From an uncultured Nitrosospira sp. (lineage in GTDB: Bacteria > Nitrospirota > Nitrospiria > Nitrospirales > Nitrospiraceae), in the NCBI GenBank assembly GCA_900696515.1, contig CAADGK010000093.1:87670-151669 (forward strand): a stretch of DNA of 64,000 nt. The letters run 5' to 3'. Each line of letters opens with the position of its first letter. The stretch's first letter is position 1. The translations under genes and the position numbers were made by a program. Under the pieces are notes generated by a model. It saw only the letters and a program-made list of their open reading frames with translations, did not search any database and was not told the origin of the DNA. Positions 46,576 through 56,877 of the stretch are shown in pieces.

Positions 46576-47511
46576 CTATTCACGGATGGCTTTTGCTCGC
46601 TTCTGCAGGTAGGCATTCCTGACCGCGGTGTAAAGGTCCAACGTCGATTCTTCAACTCCTTGAAACTTTTCCAGATTCAATGATCTCTCGTTGACGATCT
46701 CCGTCGCGCGCGCGCCGATGGAAATGGCATATGTGGCCGCTCGTTCCTCTACATCGACCACCGTCGGAATGGCATCGATATTGTGCATCGTGGGTACGAT
46801 GAGCCAATAAATCGGATTGAGCACGATATCCCCGCCATACCCGATCAGATCGCGAACCGTATAGGGCCCTAGAAGCGGCACCATCAGGTAGGGCCCCGGT
46901 TTGACACCGTAAAATCCGAGCGTCTGTCCGGTATCTTCTTCCGGTGTGGTGAGGTTGAACCGTTGGGCCACATCAAAAAATCCGCCGATTCCCACGGTGG
47001 TATTGATGAGGAACCGTCCCGCCTCGATCCCTGCGCCCTTGAACTTCCCCTGGAACAGGTTATTCAGCAATCGCGGGGTGACGCGACTATTGTAAAAGAC
47101 ATTGCTGACACCGACTTGCACAATGTTCGGCACGACGGCATTGTAGCCTTTGGCAACGGGTTTCAGGATCCACCGGTCAAGCTGCCGGTTGAATTCGAAG
47201 AACTTCGTATTGAGCCCCTCCCAGGGATCATACTCTTCCATCCCTTCCGTATCCGGTTTGGCGAAGGGATCGAACGGCTCATCCTGAGACGAATCGCCGC
47301 TCGTGACGGATGGCGGCGGTTGAGTAGTGGATGCTTCAGCAAGCAGAATGGGTTGAGCCTGCCGTTCGGAAGTGGAGATCAAGGGCGCCGATGATCCTTT
47401 GGCTGCCGCACAACCAGAAGCCAGCATCAACACGACGGCAAGGACACATCCTTCTATGGGCAGTAACAGCCGGAACGGCCTGTGCGTCATTAACGGTCTC
47501 ATTCTTGGCAT
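46576..47511 (-). CDS. mlaA: MlaA/VacJ-family lipoprotein
   Basis: About 311 residues from ATG 47511, which follows GGAGGGTC; the longer frame to 47586 lacks such a site. A lipoprotein signal ends in LASGC. The mature part has the MlaA core YDPWEGLNTKFFEFNRQLD, then NNLFQGKFKGAG, TVGIGGFFDVA and PLLGPYTVRD. MlaA removes phospholipids from the outer leaflet of the outer membrane and passes them to the Mla pathway. No other mla genes lie in the window. Residues about 50-90 are a proline/serine-rich linker not typical of the E. coli protein. Confidence 0.92.
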   Translation of the reverse strand: MPRMRPLMTHRPFRLLLPIEGCVLAVVLMLASGCAAAKGSSAPLISTSERQAQPILLAEASTTQPPPSVTSGDSSQDEPFDPFAKPDTEGMEEYDPWEGLNTKFFEFNRQLDRWILKPVAKGYNAVVPNIVQVGVSNVFYNSRVTPRLLNNLFQGKFKGAGIEAGRFLINTTVGIGGFFDVAQRFNLTTPEEDTGQTLGFYGVKPGPYLMVPLLGPYTVRDLIGYGGDIVLNPIYWLIVPTMHNIDAIPTVVDVEERAATYAISIGARATEIVNERSLNLEKFQGVEESTLDLYTAVRNAYLQKRAKAIRE

Positions 47512-47766
47512 GACCCTCCTAGGACTAAACAAACGAATACCCACAATATGGCGCCGCACTGTATCAAAAGTGGAGTCCGCCGCCAATCACTAATTTCTGC
47601 TTTCTTCTTTCTCCGACGATGCCGTGCAAGGGGCAAAGACGATCTATATAATGAGGGAAGATATTCGTGTGATGTTGCGCATCGGGAATAGGCAGCCGGA
47701 GAGCCATCATCGGTTTCGTGGTCTCGGGCTCAGGGAACCATTTCGCCAAGGGAGAAGAGAAATCCG

Positions 47767-47934
47767 ATGTTGGTCTTGATCCATAAAGAGTGCGGAGGTC
47801 CTGCTCTGGAAGAGTCGGCAGTCGGAGAGGTCTGTGCCGTCCCCGTCGATCGCTTTCCGTTTTCCTGCTTTACCTGCCTCGAAGAGATCCTCGACGAATC
47901 CGAAGTGCGGTTGTCGGAAGAGCTGGGGATGTAA
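47767..47934 (+). CDS. small zinc-ribbon protein
   Basis: A 55-residue frame with GGAGAAGAG about 8 bases before the ATG. It has KECGGPAL near residue 8 and FSCFTCLEEIL near residue 35, giving a short four-cysteine-like pattern (one C near residue 9, one near 23 and a C-x2-C), consistent with a zinc ribbon. Function is unknown. It lies in the gap before ettA. The opposite-strand frames here look like chance. Confidence 0.5.
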   Translation: MLVLIHKECGGPALEESAVGEVCAVPVDRFPFSCFTCLEEILDESEVRLSEELGM

Positions 47935-48298
47935 AGGATTTGTCCCTGGCAAAAAGGTCGATTCGTCTCTTCCCCAATCCGTGACAGGCCGCTGAGTTGC
48001 CACACCGGCGTGTGGCTTGGTCGATCGGCGTCCGCATGGGCTCAGGTCTGAATCCAGATCCGACCGTTCTGATAGCAAGACGGCGTGAATCAAGAAACCA
48101 GGGTATCCGTCGGGCGACTGAACGAGCAGACAGCTGGGACGTGCCGGCCAATCAATAGCTGATGGCGCGGCCCTGAATGATCGGATGGGCTCGTGGCACA
48201 ATCACGGCCTGGATTGTCTTCTGGTTGTGAATCGAGACAGGCTTTGTTATCGTGTGCGGTCTTTTTGAGTGTCACGGTGAACATCTAGCGAGGATTAC

Positions 48299-49978
48299 AT
48301 GGCCACGAACGATAAGCAGGTGATTTTTTCACTCGTCAATGTGGGGAAGGTCTATCCGCCGAAGCGGCAGGTGCTGCGGGAGATCTATCTCGGCTTCTAC
48401 TACGGCGCAAAGATCGGTGTGCTGGGATTGAACGGATCGGGCAAGAGTTCGCTGCTCAAGATCATTGCGGGCGTGGATCCGAACTATACCGGCGAGATTA
48501 CGAGATCCAAAGGCTACAGCATCGGCCTGTTGGAACAGGAACCGCAGCTGGATCCGAACAAGACGGTCAAGGAAGTCGTCGAGGAGGGGAAGGCCGAATT
48601 GGTGGCGCTGATCCATGAGTACGAAGCCGTCAGCAACAAGATCGGCGAGGTCGGCCCGGACGAAATGGAAAAGCTGCTCGACAAGCAGGCGCAGCTGCAA
48701 GAGAAGATTGAAGCCGCCAATGGATGGGAACTGGAGAGCCAGCTCGATCTCGCCATGGACGCATTGCGCTGTCCGCCGGCCGAGCAGAAGGTGGGGACCT
48801 TGTCCGGTGGAGAAAAGCGCCGGGTGGCGCTCTGCCGTTTGATGATCCAAGAGCCGGACATTCTGTTGCTCGATGAGCCGACGAACCATCTTGATGCCGA
48901 ATCGGTTCAGTGGCTTGAGCAACATCTGCAACAATACAAGGGTACGGTCATCGCGGTGACACATGACCGGTACTTTTTGGACAATGTCGCCGGCTGGATC
49001 CTGGAGTTGGATCGAGGGCATGGGATTCCTTTCCAGGGGAATTACAGTTCCTGGCTGGAGCAGAAGAAAGACCGACTGGAAAAAGAAGAAAAGGCGGAGT
49101 CGAAGCGGAAGAAGACATTGGAACATGAGCTGGAATGGATTCGCATGTCACCGAAGGCGAGACAATCCAAGGGTAAGGCGCGGTTGAATCGATATGAGGA
49201 GTTGGTCAATCAAAAACAAGACCAAGTCGCGGAAGATCTTGAAATCTACATTCCGCCGGGGCCACGGCTCGGCGACGTCGTCATTGAAGCCAGCGGGATC
49301 AGTAAAGCCTTCGGCGACAACGTGCTCTACGAGAACGTGAATTTTAGCCTGCCGAAGGGTGGTATCGTTGGCGTGGTCGGGCCGAACGGCGCCGGGAAGA
49401 CGACGATGTTCAAGATGATCATCGGCAAGGAAAAGCCGGATGCCGGGTCCATCAGGGTCGGCGAGACCGTCAAGCTCGGCTATGTCGATCAAGATCGCAG
49501 CCTGGACGGCAATAAAACGGTGTACGAGGTCATTTCGGATGGGCAGGACACCGTCAAGCTCGGCAAAACCGAAGTCAACGCGCGCGGTTATTGCGCCCGC
49601 TTCAACTTCGCCGGGACGGACCAACAAAAGAAGGTGAAGGACCTCTCGGGCGGAGAACGAAATCGAGTCCATCTCGCGCGCATGCTGAAAGAGGGGGCGA
49701 ATCTCATCATTCTGGACGAGCCGACCAACGATCTTGATGTGAATACGTTGCGAGCGCTCGAAGAAGGGCTCGAAAGTTTCGCCGGCTGCGCGGTGATCAG
49801 CAGCCACGACCGGTGGTTCCTCGACCGGCTTGCGACGCACATTCTAGCGTTTGAGGGTGACAGCAAGGTGGTGTGGTTCGAGGGAAACTACAGCGATTAC
49901 GAAGCGGATCGGAAGAGGCGCTTGGGCAAAGACGCCGATCAGCCGCACCGGATTCGGTATCGGAAACTGACGCGGTAG
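48299..49978 (+). CDS. ettA: energy-dependent translational throttle protein EttA
   Basis: A 559-residue ABC-F protein with two nucleotide-binding domains and no membrane part. Domain 1 has GLNGSGKSS and [14 protein letters not shown] with [11 protein letters not shown]. Domain 2 has GPNGAGKTT and [14 protein letters not shown] with [11 protein letters not shown]. The linker of about 80 charged residues carries the P-site tRNA interaction motif. EttA binds the ribosomal E site and gates the first steps of elongation according to ATP/ADP. Length and start match the family exactly. Confidence 0.96.
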   Translation: MATNDKQVIFSLVNVGKVYPPKRQVLREIYLGFYYGAKIGVLGLNGSGKSSLLKIIAGVDPNYTGEITRSKGYSIGLLEQEPQLDPNKTVKEVVEEGKAELVALIHEYEAVSNKIGEVGPDEMEKLLDKQAQLQEKIEAANGWELESQLDLAMDALRCPPAEQKVGTLSGGEKRRVALCRLMIQEPDILLLDEPTNHLDAESVQWLEQHLQQYKGTVIAVTHDRYFLDNVAGWILELDRGHGIPFQGNYSSWLEQKKDRLEKEEKAESKRKKTLEHELEWIRMSPKARQSKGKARLNRYEELVNQKQDQVAEDLEIYIPPGPRLGDVVIEASGISKAFGDNVLYENVNFSLPKGGIVGVVGPNGAGKTTMFKMIIGKEKPDAGSIRVGETVKLGYVDQDRSLDGNKTVYEVISDGQDTVKLGKTEVNARGYCARFNFAGTDQQKKVKDLSGGERNRVHLARMLKEGANLIILDEPTNDLDVNTLRALEEGLESFAGCAVISSHDRWFLDRLATHILAFEGDSKVVWFEGNYSDYEADRKRRLGKDADQPHRIRYRKLTR

Positions 49979-50619
49979 TCGCGCACGTCTCAGCCTTTAT
50001 CGTGCGCTCGGGCTAGGCTGCCTGGGTTACCGGTTGTCTGCACCGGCGGGCTCAACCACGACGCTTCCCGTATCATCCTCACCATGGCGGTACAGTTAAA
50101 GTTTCTGCAGGGTTTTCATGGACTTCCGTGGCGGATGTAAGAGCTTGGAGTACGTAAGGTATTGTAAATCAATACAAAATTGGTGATCGCCCCGTTCGAT
50201 TCTCTTCAAGATCTCTCGTGGTCATGCCGATATGAACGGTGCGCAGAGAAGAGCACCATCGAGTCCATAAAGACAGGCGATGGTATCGGTCTCGGTTCCA
50301 TGTCGCTCAGGTCTCTGCCGGTCGATGTGAGCCGGCTTGGCTCAGCATCGCAAGGCGGAAAAATTGTGAGACCAGTGCATGGATTTACCTCACTCTTGGC
50401 CGCAAGGTCTTGGCCGGGATACAAGCCTCAATGCGACGTCACACCCGTCGTGTTTCCACTGCCTGACCGCTAAGTGTGCGATTCAGGGCCAGCGTCTGAC
50501 CATCTCCACTGGTTCCCAGCCCGAAACGATCAGCCGGGAAGGGATAGCCTTCCCATCATGTCGATCATTATGTACGTCATGGCGCGCGGGCATATCCTCT
50601 CCCCGTACGTGGAGCCGTC
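49979..50619. other. non-coding gap upstream of the hybrid kinase
   Basis: About 640 bases. Plus-strand frames near 50180-50470 show no domain or ribosome binding site. I see no repeat or RNA element. Confidence 0.4.
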
Positions 50620-53600
50620 GTGACTGAGGGACAATCCGCTCAAGACGGGGCGGAGGCGCAGCCTGGCGCCGATGAGTGCTGGGCCTTTGCTCTCGAGAGT
50701 AGCGGCACCGGTCTGTGGGATTGGGACATCCCCACAGGCAGAGTCGTCTTCTCGCATGGATGGAAAACACTTCTTGGCTATGGAAGGAATGAACTCAATG
50801 ATGAGTTCGAGGAATGGATCATTCGCGTCCACCCTCAGGACCTTGTGCCGACCCACACCGTTTTGCAACACGTTGCGCAAGGCGCCCTGGGTGAAGCGGG
50901 CATATTGACGCACGAACATCGGTTGCGCTGCAAAGACGGATCGTACAAATGGGTGGCGGCGCGCGGGAGGGTCTTTTCGCGAACCCCGGAGGGAAACCCT
51001 CTTCGGATCATCGGGACCCATACGGACATCACAGCCTACAAGCACCTTGAACGGCAGACGGCGATCCAGCATCAGGTTGCGGAGGTCCTGGCCGGCGCAT
51101 CCGGATTGGATAGTGCGATCGCCGGCATCCTGCGACCGGTGTGTCGATCGTTGGGGTGGGATGAGGGCCTGCTCTGGGTCGTTGATGACGCGACTCAGCG
51201 CCTGCAGTGTCACTCGATATGGACCGCGTCGGGTGCATCCTCGGAACAGTACGGTACCGCGAGCCGGGAGCTGACCTTTCAGTGCGGAGTTGGTCTTCCT
51301 GGTCGGGTGTGGGCAGAATCCAAACCGGTCTGGATTTCAGATGTGACTCGCGATCGGAATTTCCCGCGGGCCGCGCTGGCCGAGCAGGTGGGGTTTCACA
51401 CCGCGGCGGCGTTTCCGGTCAGATTGAGCGGGCGGGTCTATGCCGTCCTGGAGTTTTTCCACCATGAGATTTTGCCGGAGGATCCGGCGCTCCTCTCCAC
51501 GTTCCAAGCGGTGGCCGATCAGCTCAGCCAGTTTTGCGCGCGGGAGCATGTGGAAGAGCTGCTGAGATCTTCCGAAGCGAAACTCAGGCAGGCGCTTCGC
51601 GCGTCCCATATCGGGTTGTGGGATTGGAACACCGAAACGAACGAGGTGTCGTATTCTCGGGAGTGGAAGAGTCAGCTGGGGTATGAAGAAAGTGAACTGC
51701 CGAACGCATTACACACATGGGAGGATCTGCTCCACCCTGATGACAAGGATCGAACCCTCGCCTATGTGCAAACCTATCTCGCCCGCCCTGAAGGCGACTA
51801 TCAGCTGGACTTCCGGCTTCAACACAAAGACGGTTCGTATCGCTGGATTGAGGCCAGGGCCGGCTTTGTGACGGAGCCCGACGGCCGTCGCATTCGCCTC
51901 CTGGGTTCCCATACCGATATCACCACGCGCAAGGAGTCCGAGGCTGCTATTGCGGCGGCGACCGCGGGGTTGAGGAGTGTGACCGTCGCTATCGACATGG
52001 TGCAGGCGACCGCCGAATTCGCGCTCGACGGAACGCTCCTCATGGCCAACGACAACTTCCTCAACCTCATGGGTTATCGGCTTGAAGAAGTGTTGTGGCA
52101 GCACCACCGGATGTTCTGTGAGCCGGCTTATGCAAGCAGTCGGGACTACAGTGCATTCTGGCAGAAATTGAACCGGGGGGAGTTCGATCAGGGCGTGTAC
52201 CACCGTCGTGCTAAGGGAGGGAGAGAAGTCTGGATCCAGGCCTCCTACAGTCCGATCTTTGATGTGACCGGTAAGGTGTCGAAGGTCATGAAATTTGCGA
52301 TCGATATTACCGGGCAAAAACTGGCGGAGGTCAAGCTGGCTCAGGCGGCACAGGATCTGGAGCGGCACAATAGAGAGCTGGCCGTCGCCCGGGATAAAGC
52401 GCTGGAGGCCGTCAAGATCAAGGCGGAATTTTTGGCCACCATGAGCCATGAAATCAGGACACCGATGAACGGGGTGATCGGAATGACCGGACTGTTGCTT
52501 GAGACCCCATTGAATACCCAGCAGCGTGAATACGCGGAAACCGTTCGATTATCCGGCGAGCATTTACTGGATATCATCAACGAGATTCTTGATTTTTCAA
52601 AAATCGAGGCGGGGAAGCTGAAATTGGAGTCTCTCAACTTCGACCTCCATGCAACGGTGGAGGATGCGGTGAGTCTGCTTGGTGAGCGGGCTTATGCGAA
52701 AGGCCTCGAACTAATGAGCCTCGTCCAAGCCGGAGTCCCGACCGCTCTTCGAGGAGACCCCGGCCGTCTGCGCCAGGTGTTGATGAATCTGATCGGCAAC
52801 GCCATCAAATTCACGGAGCAAGGAGAGGTGGTCGTCGCGGTCAGCCTCGTGGATGAGGGTGACGGGATAGTCGAGACCACGCCGGACCCGTCGTGCCGGA
52901 CCTTGCGGTTCGATATATCGGATACCGGCGTGGGTATTGCGGAAGAACAACAGGCGAAATTGTTTCAGCCGTTCACGCAAGCCGATGGGTCGCACACGAG
53001 GAAGTACGGGGGGACCGGACTGGGTCTTGCCATCTGCAAGCAGCTCGTCGGGATGATGGGAGGTCGGATCGGGGTCCGGAGCAAGGTCGGAGCGGGGAGT
53101 ACCTTCTGGTTTACCGTGAGTTTTCCCGTACAGCAGGAAGAAGAGCAGCCGGTTTCGTTACCACACACGGCACTCCGCGATCACCGGGTCTTGATCGTGG
53201 ACGATCATCCCACGAATCGGCGCGTGCTGGAACAGAGTCTCCACAAACAGGGCGTCATATGCGAGAGCGCGTCAGACGGGTTCCGGGCTCTGGACCGCCT
53301 ATGTACTGGGGCCGAGGGGCAAAGACCTTATGAGTTGGCAATCTTGGATATGCAGATGCCCGGAATGGACGGGCTGGAATTGGCTCGCCGAATCAAATCG
53401 GATCCTCGGATCAGTGCGACACGCCTGATTCTCCTGACCTCGGTTGGACAGCGTGGGGATGCCCAAAGGGCTCAAGATGTGGGTATTGCCGCCTATCTGA
53501 CAAAGCCGATCCGACAGTCGCTCTTATACGAATGTCTCAGTGTAGTCCTGGGAAGTCCTTCCGAGACGGCCGTGTCAGCCCCCCCAACTGCCGTTCCGAT

Positions 53601-54111
53601 CATCACTCGCCATAGTTTGTCCGAGGCGCAGACACGCTCCAGACCGCTGGTGCTTGTGGTCGAGGATAATCCCGTCAATCAGAAGGTGGCCGCGAATATG
53701 CTTGAGAAGCTGGGGTATCGGGTCAATGTGGCGGCAAACGGATGCGAGGCCGTCGAGTCACTGGCTCGCATTCCGTACGCGCTGGTGTTCATGGATTGCC
53801 AGATGCCAGAAATGGACGGGTTTGAAGCCACGCGTGAAATTAGAAAACGTGAAGCGGTTCTTGTGCAGCGTGAAGCGCCTGCATCCGGAGAGGAGGTATG
53901 CTTCACGAACGAGGAGCGGCGCGGCACCTATCACGTGCCAATCATCGCGATGACCGCCAATGCCATGCAGGAGGACCGCGATCGCTGTTTGGCCTCCGGG
54001 ATGGATGACTTCCTGAGTAAGCCGGTGACCAAGAAGGCTCTCGAAACGGTTCTTGCCCGCTGGTTGCCTCTGGCCAAGATCTCCAAGGATGTGGACTCGA
54101 AGGCCGCATGA
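50620..54111 (+). CDS. hybrid sensor histidine kinase with two receiver domains
   Basis: A 1163-residue cytoplasmic kinase from GTG 50620. Domain order: PAS/PAC (about 20-145), GAF (150-310), PAS/PAC (320-440), PAS/PAC (455-570), HisKA (H-box ATMSHEIRTPMNGVIG near 605), HATPase (700-840), receiver 1 (Asp in LAILDMQMPGMDG) and receiver 2 (Asp in LVFMDCQMPEMDG). It ends without an Hpt domain. Receiver 2 carries an extra stretch of about 25 residues between its alpha-3 and beta-4 region, made by the CGTGAAGCG repeat described separately. No partner gene is adjacent. Confidence 0.92.
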   Translation: MTEGQSAQDGAEAQPGADECWAFALESSGTGLWDWDIPTGRVVFSHGWKTLLGYGRNELNDEFEEWIIRVHPQDLVPTHTVLQHVAQGALGEAGILTHEHRLRCKDGSYKWVAARGRVFSRTPEGNPLRIIGTHTDITAYKHLERQTAIQHQVAEVLAGASGLDSAIAGILRPVCRSLGWDEGLLWVVDDATQRLQCHSIWTASGASSEQYGTASRELTFQCGVGLPGRVWAESKPVWISDVTRDRNFPRAALAEQVGFHTAAAFPVRLSGRVYAVLEFFHHEILPEDPALLSTFQAVADQLSQFCAREHVEELLRSSEAKLRQALRASHIGLWDWNTETNEVSYSREWKSQLGYEESELPNALHTWEDLLHPDDKDRTLAYVQTYLARPEGDYQLDFRLQHKDGSYRWIEARAGFVTEPDGRRIRLLGSHTDITTRKESEAAIAAATAGLRSVTVAIDMVQATAEFALDGTLLMANDNFLNLMGYRLEEVLWQHHRMFCEPAYASSRDYSAFWQKLNRGEFDQGVYHRRAKGGREVWIQASYSPIFDVTGKVSKVMKFAIDITGQKLAEVKLAQAAQDLERHNRELAVARDKALEAVKIKAEFLATMSHEIRTPMNGVIGMTGLLLETPLNTQQREYAETVRLSGEHLLDIINEILDFSKIEAGKLKLESLNFDLHATVEDAVSLLGERAYAKGLELMSLVQAGVPTALRGDPGRLRQVLMNLIGNAIKFTEQGEVVVAVSLVDEGDGIVETTPDPSCRTLRFDISDTGVGIAEEQQAKLFQPFTQADGSHTRKYGGTGLGLAICKQLVGMMGGRIGVRSKVGAGSTFWFTVSFPVQQEEEQPVSLPHTALRDHRVLIVDDHPTNRRVLEQSLHKQGVICESASDGFRALDRLCTGAEGQRPYELAILDMQMPGMDGLELARRIKSDPRISATRLILLTSVGQRGDAQRAQDVGIAAYLTKPIRQSLLYECLSVVLGSPSETAVSAPPTAVPIITRHSLSEAQTRSRPLVLVVEDNPVNQKVAANMLEKLGYRVNVAANGCEAVESLARIPYALVFMDCQMPEMDGFEATREIRKREAVLVQREAPASGEEVCFTNEERRGTYHVPIIAMTANAMQEDRDRCLASGMDDFLSKPVTKKALETVLARWLPLAKISKDVDSKAA
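53848..53907 (+). repeat. CGTGAAGCG repeat inserted inside a receiver-domain gene
   Basis: Two direct copies of CGTGAAGCG (53848 and 53869) are followed by the inverted GCTTCACG at 53900-53907. They keep the reading frame and account for extra residues (RKREAVLVQREAPASGE) in the second receiver domain. The same words occur at 62211-62239. Confidence 0.5.
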
Positions 54112-54356
54112 TCCGAAGGCGAATGCAGGCAGCGGCGAAACCTTCCGTCCAGGCTAATGACCGACTCCCCTCTCTGAGGCCCCCTGCCATCATACCTCCT
54201 CGTACTTGACCCAATAGGCAGGCACATTCGCCCTTCAAATCAAACCTGGCCGTGGGTTACGATGGCGGACTGTCGAGTAAGCGACAGGGGACCGCTCCGG
54301 TCGAACATCCGACGGGATCCGTTTCCAGCATGGAAAGGTCTTCTGAGCGAGTAGTC

Positions 54357-55238
54357 ATGACACGGCGTGCCGTCATTACCGGAGCAGCGGGCTTGATCGG
54401 ATCCTACCTGGTCAGAAATGCCGCCCGGTGGGCGCCAGGGTGGGAGGTGCGTGGTCTTGGCCGGGCCGATGTGGATCTGACGGATCAGCGGGCCGTTGAG
54501 CGGGCATGGCAGGTGCTCAAACCCGACGCGGTCATCCATTGTGCGGCCATGAGCCGGACAATGGATTGCGAGAGAGATCCGGACCTGGCCCGACGCATCA
54601 ATGTCGAAGTGACGGCCCATCTCGCACGCTGTTCTGAAAGGATTCCCTTTGTTTTCCTGTCGAGCGGTGAAGTCTTTGATGGGCAGGTCGGGTGGTATCG
54701 AGAGACGGATCACGCCAACCCGATCAATGTGTATGGCCAAACCAAGCTTGAAGCCGAACAACGAGTGTTGCAGAACCCCGGACATACGGTGGTGCGCATT
54801 GTGCTGACGGCGGGCACCTCCTTGAACGGTGATCGGAGTTTCGTCGAAGATATGACCCGGGCCGCCAAGCGTGGCCAGGTCATGACGCTTTACGGAGACG
54901 AATTTCGATGTCCCTTGCCGGCCGGCGTCATCGCGAGAGCGGTTTGGGAGTTGGTGAATCGAGAGGGTACAGGCCTCTATCACCTAGGCGGTCGGGATCG
55001 ACTATCCCGGTGGGAGATCGGCCGGACGTTGATCCCCTGGTATCCGGAACTGCTAGGGCATCTCCGTGAGGGATTATCCAGCGGTCATACCGGTGCCCCG
55101 CGGCCGCCGGATCTGTCCTTGAATTGTGACAAGCTCCAGGCGCTCTTGTCGTTCCCCATTCCGGGATTCCGCGAGTGGGTACAAGCGCGGATGCAACGAG
55201 AGGGCGACCTGTGGGATTATGAATCAACATTGGCATAA
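54357..55238 (+). CDS. RmlD-like NAD(P)-dependent sugar-nucleotide reductase
   Basis: About 293 residues from ATG 54357, which gives the Rossmann start RRAVITGAAGLIGSYLVRN; frames from 54252 add unmatched sequence. The GxxGxxG motif, the VIHCAAMS segment and YGQTKLEAEQ (catalytic Tyr and Lys) place it in the extended SDR group related to dTDP-4-dehydrorhamnose reductase. It may make a deoxy-sugar for surface polysaccharide. It lies 12 bases before the DUF1295 gene, so the two may be one operon. Confidence 0.83.
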   Translation: MTRRAVITGAAGLIGSYLVRNAARWAPGWEVRGLGRADVDLTDQRAVERAWQVLKPDAVIHCAAMSRTMDCERDPDLARRINVEVTAHLARCSERIPFVFLSSGEVFDGQVGWYRETDHANPINVYGQTKLEAEQRVLQNPGHTVVRIVLTAGTSLNGDRSFVEDMTRAAKRGQVMTLYGDEFRCPLPAGVIARAVWELVNREGTGLYHLGGRDRLSRWEIGRTLIPWYPELLGHLREGLSSGHTGAPRPPDLSLNCDKLQALLSFPIPGFREWVQARMQREGDLWDYESTLA

Positions 55239-55250
55239 AGGGTAGGAACA

Positions 55251-56084
55251 ATGGGAATGCAAGATGGAATGGATGAAGCGGATCCGTTGTCGCTGGTTGT
55301 GATCGCCTATATCACAATGGCGGTGCTCATGGTGATCTTATGGTTGGTGCAACGGAAGACCAAAAATGCCGCCATCGGGGATGTCGGGTGGTGTGTGGGG
55401 TTGATTGCCTCGGTGTTTTTGTATATCACGCAAGCCCCCGCTGGAATTGAGCGGATCATGCTGACGGCGATGCTCGTGCTGATGTATGCCGGTCGGCTGG
55501 GGTACCACATTTATTCACAACGCTTGGACGGGCAACCGGAGGATAATCGCTATCGGCGTTTGCGGAAGGAGTGGGGTGATTCCGAGTCGGTCAACATGTT
55601 CGTCTATTTCCAATGGAAAGCCGTGTCCGTGGCGGTGTTTTCCTTTCCATTTCTCGTGGTGCTTTGGAACCCACGGGTTCCGTCATCGGTCGTGGAAATG
55701 CTCGGACTGCTGATCTGGGGGCTCGCTGTGTCTTGGGAAGCAAAGGCTGATCGGCAGCTTGCCTACTTCCGGGCCGATCCGCGGAACCAGGGGCGTGTCT
55801 TGCGGGATGGACTCTGGCGGTATTCACGGCATCCAAATTACTTCTTTGACTGGCTGCACTGGTGTTCGTATGTGGTGATGACCCTGGGAGCTCCCGGATG
55901 GTTGTTTACCTGGGTGGGCCCCATCGGTATGGGGTGGTTATTGTTCAGAGTCACCGGGATTCCACGAGCGGAACGGGAAGCCCTTTCCACCCGTGGGGAA
56001 GAATACAAGGCCTATCAGGCGACGACCAATGCGTTCTTTCCATGGTTTCCTCGGCCGACGCCTGATCGCGCGACGCAGTCCTAA
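55251..56084 (+). CDS. DUF1295/steroid 5-alpha-reductase-like membrane protein
   Basis: A 277-residue integral membrane protein with about six helices. The C-terminal third holds the conserved GRVLRDGLWRYSRHPNYFFD signature and a later TRGEEYKAYQATTNAFFPWF end. Members of the family act as NADPH-linked reductases or methyltransferase-like enzymes on lipids, but this branch has no known substrate. Probably read with the upstream SDR gene. Confidence 0.85.
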   Translation: MGMQDGMDEADPLSLVVIAYITMAVLMVILWLVQRKTKNAAIGDVGWCVGLIASVFLYITQAPAGIERIMLTAMLVLMYAGRLGYHIYSQRLDGQPEDNRYRRLRKEWGDSESVNMFVYFQWKAVSVAVFSFPFLVVLWNPRVPSSVVEMLGLLIWGLAVSWEAKADRQLAYFRADPRNQGRVLRDGLWRYSRHPNYFFDWLHWCSYVVMTLGAPGWLFTWVGPIGMGWLLFRVTGIPRAEREALSTRGEEYKAYQATTNAFFPWFPRPTPDRATQS

Positions 56085-56107
56085 CCGGAGAGGCCGGCTT
56101 GGTAGAA

Positions 56108-56470
56108 TCAGGCTCGTGAGCCCGTCAGCAGTTCTTCTGTTGAGCTGGACGATCTGAGCTGTTCGAGGAGGTGGGTCAACCGGGCTCGGCTCGCATCATC
56201 CATCCGGAGGATTTCCCAACCGGCAACTTGACCATCCGACCAACGGACGACAGCGACATCGATCAGGATGTTGTGTGCCTGCCCGCCCTCAAGAATGGTC
56301 AGATACGCGGTCGATTCCGTTCCCGCCGGAAGGGAGTACGCTCCGGATGCGCGCCAGCCTGCTTCAGATAGGTCCCATACGAGCCCGGTGGTGAGGGTGC
56401 CACCGCAGAAGTAACAGAGTTGGCATTGCGCGGAAGTCCGCAGTGTTTTACGGATGGTGTAGGTCTTCAT
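56108..56470 (-). CDS. PilZ-domain-like protein
   Basis: A 120-residue protein from ATG 56470 with AGGAGGGG upstream; the longer frame to 56608 has no translation signal. Two CxxC pairs-like cysteines appear early (AQCQLCYFCGG), then a beta-barrel-like stretch (GTESTAYLTILEGGQ, VAVVRWSDGQVAGWEIL) like that of PilZ domains. The classical RxxxR and DxSxxG residues of c-di-GMP binding are only partly visible, so ligand binding is doubtful. It faces the DUF1295 gene. Confidence 0.6.
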   Translation of the reverse strand: MKTYTIRKTLRTSAQCQLCYFCGGTLTTGLVWDLSEAGWRASGAYSLPAGTESTAYLTILEGGQAHNILIDVAVVRWSDGQVAGWEILRMDDASRARLTHLLEQLRSSSSTEELLTGSRA

Positions 56471-56655
56471 GTTCTCCCCTCCTGCTTGGCTCAGCGATGC
56501 TCCAGCAATGCCCCATGACAAATGTAGAGGATGAGGCGAAACACGCCATGCAACGAAAGAGGGGAGAGCGAGGGACAAAGGCAGGGGACAAAACGTGGCG
56601 CGGGGCACTCACCGTGGGAGGACGAGGCCAAGCCCCTGCTGCCGCAGCACCCGAT

Positions 56656-56877
56656 CTATTGTCTGGACTTTAGGTCGGCGATCCGGGCACGCGCGATTTC
56701 CCCCTCTTTACTTTCAGGATAGGCCCGGGCCAGTTCCTGGTAGATCTCCAGTGCGTGCGGAAAATTGCTTTGGCTTTCTTCGAATGCGGCGGTCTCCAGC
56801 AGCTCTTTTGCCTTGTCGGAGCAGCCGACTAACGCGGTGATGCAGAGGGCACAGAGTACGAGGCGTGCTGTCTTCAT
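56656..56877 (-). CDS. small TPR-like lipoprotein
   Basis: A 73-residue lipoprotein with lipobox LVGC (Cys near residue 19) and two helices like one tetratricopeptide unit (NFPHALEIYQELARAYPES). It resembles the end of YbgF/BamD-type proteins but is much shorter. It overlaps the regulator gene upstream by 4 bases (ATGA), so both are translationally coupled. Function is unknown. Confidence 0.75.
   Translation of the reverse strand: MKTARLVLCALCITALVGCSDKAKELLETAAFEESQSNFPHALEIYQELARAYPESKEGEIARARIADLKSRQ

Noticed and set aside
47707..48201. Minus-strand frames in the gap before ettA
   Set aside because: They lack translation signals and overlap the more convincing zinc-ribbon peptide on the plus strand.
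50180..50473. 97-codon plus-strand frame upstream of the hybrid kinase
   Set aside because: No recognisable domain or start signal; probably chance.
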